Assembly (NCBI GenBank): GCA_964398945.1
Contig: CAYNOT010000001.1
Span: 62,001 to 126,000 of the forward strand
DNA: 64,000 nucleotides
Origin: JBGTGG01 sp964398945
Lineage (GTDB): Bacteria; Bacteroidota; Bacteroidia; Cytophagales; Cyclobacteriaceae
Direction of reading: 5' to 3'
Shown: in pieces, positions 60,002 through 64,000 of the stretch
Numbering within the stretch: the first letter of the stretch is position 1
Layout of the letters: each line of letters opens with the position of its first letter
The notes under the pieces: generated by a model
What the model saw: only the letters and a program-made list of their open reading frames with translations
What the model was told of the DNA's origin: nothing
Database searches by the model: none
Program-made: the position numbers and the translations under genes

Positions 60002-60009
60002 TACATTTG
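60002..60009 (+). promoter_or_regulatory. -7 promoter element before the His/Cys-rich gene
   Basis: TACATTTG is an exact match to TAnnTTTG. It lies only 8 bases before the start codon at 60018, so the transcript would have almost no leader. A coincidence or a leaderless transcript are both possible. Confidence 0.3.
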
Positions 60010-60017
60010 TAATTGGT

Positions 60018-60434
60018 ATGAAAAGACTGGCTTCCTTCATTCTGGCTTTTATATTCCTTGGCAGCAACCTAGGTTTTGCGATGGGGACCCATTTTTGTGG
60101 TGGCCATGCCATGGGAACTGAAGTGCTCTTGGGCCATGCCGATTTGAGTTGCGGTATGATGCCTGAATTACCTGCCCATCACTTCGATCATCCACGGGAT
60201 CAAACCATTCATTCCATTCCGTGTTGCGCGAATGAATTTCAATCCTTAAAAATCCAGGACGATTTTCAAAGTTCAACACTAAAAGTAATCGTTGAAGAAG
60301 GTGCCGCCCTAACCCCCATCCTTGAGGTTCCCTGCTTCTCAAACTTCTTTCCAACCAACCATACACCTCCTTTATACTCACCCCCCATTCGAACGGGCGA
60401 AGTAACTATTCTCCTCCAGGTTTTCCGTATTTGA
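60018..60434 (+). CDS. Small secreted His/Cys-rich protein, HYC_CC_PP-like
   Basis: A 138-residue protein with a signal peptide (MKRLASFILAFIFLGSNLGF). The mature part contains the motif THFCGGHAMGTEVLLGHA, a second part CGMMPELPAHHFDHPRDQ, and SIPCCANEFQSLKI. The spacing H-x-C plus a CC pair, and a proline-rich tail (NHTPPLYSPP), fit the small Bacteroidota HYC_CC_PP family that is encoded beside heavy-metal efflux genes. It probably binds a metal ion in the periplasm. It is followed by the CusA-type gene after 81 bases. Confidence 0.75.
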   Translation: MKRLASFILAFIFLGSNLGFAMGTHFCGGHAMGTEVLLGHADLSCGMMPELPAHHFDHPRDQTIHSIPCCANEFQSLKIQDDFQSSTLKVIVEEGAALTPILEVPCFSNFFPTNHTPPLYSPPIRTGEVTILLQVFRI

Positions 60435-60515
60435 TATTTCGATGAATCGTTGGCATTGGCCATGGATATTCCATGCTGATGTTGTCGTGTATTGTTCATC
60501 ATCGAATTTCAGTTT

Positions 60516-63500
60516 ATGGTAAATCGAATTATAAAATACTTTTTAGAAAACAAAGTTGTCACGGTACTCCTGCTACTTGCCTTGATCGGTTGGGGATTGG
60601 TCAGTGCCCCGTTTAATTGGAACATCCCCTTCCTGCCAACCAATCCGGTAGCAGTCGATGCTATTCCGGACATTGGGGAGAACCAACAGATTGTTGCCAC
60701 CGAATGGATGGGCCGTTCGCCAAAGGATATTGAAGATCAGATATCGTTTCCATTATCAACTTCACTCTTAGGGTTGCCCGGTGTAAAAACAATCCGCTCT
60801 ACTTCCATGTTTGGGATGTCCTTCATCTATATCATTTTTGATGATGACATTGATTTCTACTGGAGCCGTTCGCGGATTCTTGAAAAACTAAACTCACTTC
60901 CTTCCGGCACATTGCCCGAAGGGGTCCAACCTTCCCTGGGCCCGGATGCCACTGCATTGGGACAAGTATTTTGGTATACGCTGGAAGGCCGTGACCCAAA
61001 AACAGGAAAACCAAACGGTGGCTGGGACCCGCATGAACTCCGGAGCATTCAGGATTTTCAAGTAAAATACGCATTGAATGCAGCCGAAGGTGTTTCGGAA
61101 GTAAGCTCCATTGGAGGGTTTGTAAAAGAGTACCAGGTTGACATCAATCCTGCTGCATTGAAATCATACAATGTATCGGTGATGGATGTGATGAAGGCCA
61201 TCAAAAATTCAAACCAGGATATCGGTGCCGAAACGCTTGAACTCAACAAAGTGGAATATGTAATCCGCGGACTTGGCTACATCAAATCACTCGAAGACTT
61301 AGAAGAAACAGTCATCACCGCGATGGAGGGTAAACCTATTCGCATCCGTGATGTGGCGCACGTTGCGTTTGGCCCCGCAACCAGGCGTGGCGGCCTCGAC
61401 AAAGGTGGAGCTGAGGCTGTAGGGGCTGTTGTCGTTGCACGCTATGGTTCCAATCCACTGGCGGTTATCAACAATGTGAAAGATAAGATCAGGGAAGTTG
61501 GTATTGCACTTCCCAGTAGGACATTGGCTGATGGTTCTGAATCCAAAGTAACAATTGTCCCATTCTATGACCGCACGAGTTTAATCCATGAAACCATTGG
61601 AACGTTGGAGTCTGCATTAAGCCATGAAATCCTGATCACTATTATCGTAATCATTGTACTGGTGGTAAACTTAAGGGCTTCGGTGTTGATTGCCAGCCTC
61701 CTGCCCATAGGTGTGCTCATGACGTTCATTGCCATGAAACTTTTTCACATCGATGCCAACATTGTGGCCTTATCGGGAATAGCCATCGCCATTGGCGTGA
61801 TGGTCGACATTGGGATCGTGATCGTTGAGAATATCGTACGCCACCGTGAATTGCCTGAAAACAAAGACAAAAAGTTAATCACGATTGTGTACGAAGGCAC
61901 CACTGAAGTTTCGTCAGTTGTCATAACAGCATTGAGCACTACTGTAATCAGTTTCCTCCCTGTCTTTACCATGGAGGCCGCTGAAGGAAAACTTTTTCGG
62001 CCACTCGCATTTACAAAAACCTTTGCATTGCTGGCCACCTTTATACTTTCCATTATAATACTTCCGGCCCTTTCACATTGGATCTTTGGAATCCGGAGCA
62101 ACTCGATAAGAATGAAACGCATTTGGTCAACCATTCTTATCGTTGCGGGTATTGTGTTTTCCATTTACTTACATTCCCTGTTTCCAATTGCGCTCACATT
62201 GCTGGGGATCAACAAACTATTCGAAGACCGCTGGAAGCAATTTGGAAAGTCTTATTACAATAGCATAAACGTTATCGTTACGCTGGTCTTTGCAGTGCTC
62301 TTCCTTGCCAAGGAATGGTTGCCACTGGGAACATCAAACGGAACCTTTATAAGCTTTCTTTTTGTAGTGGTGATTATCGGGGCCATTTTAGGTGGAATGG
62401 CAATTGTAATCCGGTTCTACACACCCATTTTAACGTGGTGTTTGGGCAATAAAAAATTGTTTTTGAGCATTCCCCTTATCATATTCTTGCTGGGTGTTAT
62501 GATCTTTCTTGGCTTTAACAGGATGTTTTCTTTTTTACCAAACGCAATCCAAGAAACCAAAACATGGCAATCACTTGATAAAACATTTCCGGGTATTGGC
62601 CAGGAGTTTATGCCTGCATTGGATGAAGGTTCGTTTTTGTTGATGCCATCAAGTATGCCACACACGGGCATCGAACAAAATATTGAATACACACGCCAGC
62701 TCGATATGCGTGTGGCTACCATTCCTGAGGTAGAAATTGCTGTTGGAAAATGGGGACGGGTAAATTCTGCTATCGACCCAGCCCCCATTCAGATGTTTGA
62801 AAACACCATTAACTATAAGCCGGAATATAAACTCAATGCAAAAGGGCATCGTGAACGGTTCAAAGTAAATAAGGACGGGCACTTCATGCTAAAAAACGAA
62901 TTGACCTTTAACCCCGGGGAAGACCAGCTTGCCGGCTTTGATACAAACCTGCTCGTCCCCGATCCATCCGGTGACCACTTCCGCCAATGGCGAAAAGAAA
63001 TCAAAAACCCCAATGATATCTGGAATGAAATTGTGAACGTGACCAACATCCCGGGCTTGACTTCTTCACCAAAATTACAACCAATCCAAACGCGGTTGAT
63101 CATGCTTGCCACCGGGATGCGCGCACCCATGGGACTAAAAGTGTATGGGCCGGATTTGCAAAGCATCGAGGAAGCTGGCATACAATTGGAATCTGCACTG
63201 AAACACGTTCCATCCGTTAAAGCTGCTGCTGTATTTTATGATCGCTCCGTTGGTGCCCCCTATTTGGAGATTGATATTGACCGCGAAAAAGCATCGCGTT
63301 TTGGGATCAACATCGCAGATGTGCAAGCTGTATTGGAAGTTGCTGTTGGTGGAATGGCGTTAACCACAACCGTTGAAGGCCGCGAACGCTATTCCATTCG
63401 TGCGCGGTATGCACGTGAACTGCGCGATTCACCCGAAGATTTGAAGCAAATCCTTATACCATCAATGGCTGGGGCCCAAATCCCTTTAGGTGAAATCGCT

Positions 63501-64000
63501 GTGCTAAAATATGAACGCGGCCCGCAAATGATCCGTAGTGAGAATACATTTTTGGTGGGATATGTTTTATTCGATAAACAATTAAACGTAGCGGAAGTTG
63601 ACGTGGTGAAAGACGCACAGCAATACCTCGCACAACAAATCGAAGATGGCTTGCTTATCCTTCCAAAAGGTGTGCACTATACATTTGCCGGGAACTATGA
63701 ACAACAAGAGCGCGCATCAAAAAGGTTGATGATTGTAATCCCCATCAGTTTGGCGTTGGTATTCCTTTTACTGTATTTCCAATTCAAAACCATTACCGCT
63801 TCCGCGATTCACTTCTCAGGGGTATTCGTTGCGTTTGCAGGCGGGTTTATCATGCTCTTCTTATATGCACAACCCTGGTTCATGAATTTCACCGTAGCAG
63901 GAATAGAGATGAGAAGCCTTTTTCATATTGAAACGGTAAACGTAAGTGTTGCCGTATGGGTAGGGTTCATAGCACTTTTTGGGGTTGCAACTGATGATGG
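60516..64000 (+). CDS. Heavy-metal efflux RND pump, CusA/CzcA family (partial)
   Basis: The ATG at 60516 begins MVNRIIKYFLENKVVTVLLL and the frame is open through 64000, giving 1161 codons with no stop, so the 3' end is missing. It is an inner-membrane RND permease with a first helix, then a periplasmic porter domain (AIPDIGENQQIVATEWMGRS), helices 2-6 (LITIIVIIVLVVNLRASV, GIAIAIGVMVDIGIVIVEN with the proton-relay Asp431) and a second porter domain (about 700-1060). The second membrane block is cut in its helices (LVFLLLYFQFKTITASAIHF). VKVYGPDLQSIEE-like spacing fits the metal-specific HME group. The transported metal, likely Cu, Ag, Co, Zn or Cd, cannot be chosen from the part seen. The His/Cys-rich gene upstream supports a metal role. 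Confidence 0.92.
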   Translation, partial: MVNRIIKYFLENKVVTVLLLLALIGWGLVSAPFNWNIPFLPTNPVAVDAIPDIGENQQIVATEWMGRSPKDIEDQISFPLSTSLLGLPGVKTIRSTSMFGMSFIYIIFDDDIDFYWSRSRILEKLNSLPSGTLPEGVQPSLGPDATALGQVFWYTLEGRDPKTGKPNGGWDPHELRSIQDFQVKYALNAAEGVSEVSSIGGFVKEYQVDINPAALKSYNVSVMDVMKAIKNSNQDIGAETLELNKVEYVIRGLGYIKSLEDLEETVITAMEGKPIRIRDVAHVAFGPATRRGGLDKGGAEAVGAVVVARYGSNPLAVINNVKDKIREVGIALPSRTLADGSESKVTIVPFYDRTSLIHETIGTLESALSHEILITIIVIIVLVVNLRASVLIASLLPIGVLMTFIAMKLFHIDANIVALSGIAIAIGVMVDIGIVIVENIVRHRELPENKDKKLITIVYEGTTEVSSVVITALSTTVISFLPVFTMEAAEGKLFRPLAFTKTFALLATFILSIIILPALSHWIFGIRSNSIRMKRIWSTILIVAGIVFSIYLHSLFPIALTLLGINKLFEDRWKQFGKSYYNSINVIVTLVFAVLFLAKEWLPLGTSNGTFISFLFVVVIIGAILGGMAIVIRFYTPILTWCLGNKKLFLSIPLIIFLLGVMIFLGFNRMFSFLPNAIQETKTWQSLDKTFPGIGQEFMPALDEGSFLLMPSSMPHTGIEQNIEYTRQLDMRVATIPEVEIAVGKWGRVNSAIDPAPIQMFENTINYKPEYKLNAKGHRERFKVNKDGHFMLKNELTFNPGEDQLAGFDTNLLVPDPSGDHFRQWRKEIKNPNDIWNEIVNVTNIPGLTSSPKLQPIQTRLIMLATGMRAPMGLKVYGPDLQSIEEAGIQLESALKHVPSVKAAAVFYDRSVGAPYLEIDIDREKASRFGINIADVQAVLEVAVGGMALTTTVEGRERYSIRARYARELRDSPEDLKQILIPSMAGAQIPLGEIAVLKYERGPQMIRSENTFLVGYVLFDKQLNVAEVDVVKDAQQYLAQQIEDGLLILPKGVHYTFAGNYEQQERASKRLMIVIPISLALVFLLLYFQFKTITASAIHFSGVFVAFAGGFIMLFLYAQPWFMNFTVAGIEMRSLFHIETVNVSVAVWVGFIALFGVATDD

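Larger units (their letters stand above)
59640..60017. other. Divergent intergenic region between the phosphate and metal-efflux units
   Basis: 378 bases with no gene. The central part holds the TTAACAT repeat array (59770-59847). Near its right end is a -7 element (60002-60009). The stretch from 59850 to 60000 is AT-rich with no motif that could be assigned. Confidence 0.6.

Noticed and set aside
61745..62164. 139-codon minus-strand frame opposite the RND pump
   Set aside because: Antisense to membrane segments of the pump. Hydrophobic helices often give long antisense frames rich in Met, Ile and Thr.
1..64000. Mobile elements, integrase, tRNA, rRNA or CRISPR array
   Set aside because: No transposase-like protein, tRNA cloverleaf, rRNA segment or spaced identical repeats were found on either strand by reading.

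Overview
The window is a catabolic region of a member of the Bacteroidota, most likely Cytophagales (inference). The evidence is a SusC/SusD pair, secreted enzymes dominated by Bacteroidota families, little Shine-Dalgarno signal before starts, several TAnnTTTG-type -7 elements, and the mix of pst, CusA-type RND, PQQ dehydrogenase and cyclic glucan synthase genes. No rRNA, tRNA, insertion sequence or CRISPR array was seen.

Bases 1-42.1 kb form a large arabinose-centred polysaccharide utilisation region. On the minus strand an enzyme run (GH51, GH43, GH97, GH3, GH127, GH43, Zn-dehydrogenase; 20471 down to 6840) is followed by a separately promoted susC-susD pair with a strong terminator (about 1580). 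An exported RraA-like protein and a BASS transporter follow. Divergent from the GH51 gene is a plus-strand operon of cupin/SMP-30 fusion, exported YhcH-like protein and SMP-30 lactonase, closed by a bidirectional terminator near 24370. A second minus-strand run (36388 down to 24401) holds a tandem CE1 esterase, a single CE1 esterase, an outer-membrane protein, a GH43 with accessory domains, a PQQ dehydrogenase with an internal cytochrome c domain, a double-cupin protein, a beta-helix protein and a small secreted protein. Between 36.9 and 41.8 kb lie a degenerate-Nudix regulator resembling the AraR type of Bacteroidota, a second GH51, aldose 1-epimerase and another GH43.

The main new observation is a 19-bp inverted repeat, AAGTGTA-N5-TACAATT. 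It occurs upstream of susC (6520), in the divergent GH51/cupin promoter (20542), upstream of the tandem esterase (36406) and upstream of the second GH51 (37699), with a weaker copy before the BASS gene (1453). It is a good candidate operator for the Nudix regulator encoded in the same cluster. A second idea is that arabinose released in the periplasm may be oxidised there: epimerase, PQQ dehydrogenase, two SMP-30 lactonases and the cupin, YhcH and RraA proteins all carry export signals.

Bases 42.2-53 kb hold a single-domain response regulator with a very large cyclic beta-1,2-glucan synthase, then small stress-type proteins with sigma-54-like upstream sequences, and an S4 RNA-binding protein. 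Bases 53-59.6 kb hold a dienelactone-hydrolase-like protein and a complete oprO/P-pstSCAB-phoU phosphate uptake cluster, with an array of 11-bp-spaced TTAACAT repeats upstream that looks like a Pho box. From 60 kb a small His/Cys-rich secreted protein precedes a CusA/CzcA-type heavy-metal RND pump that runs off the end of the window.
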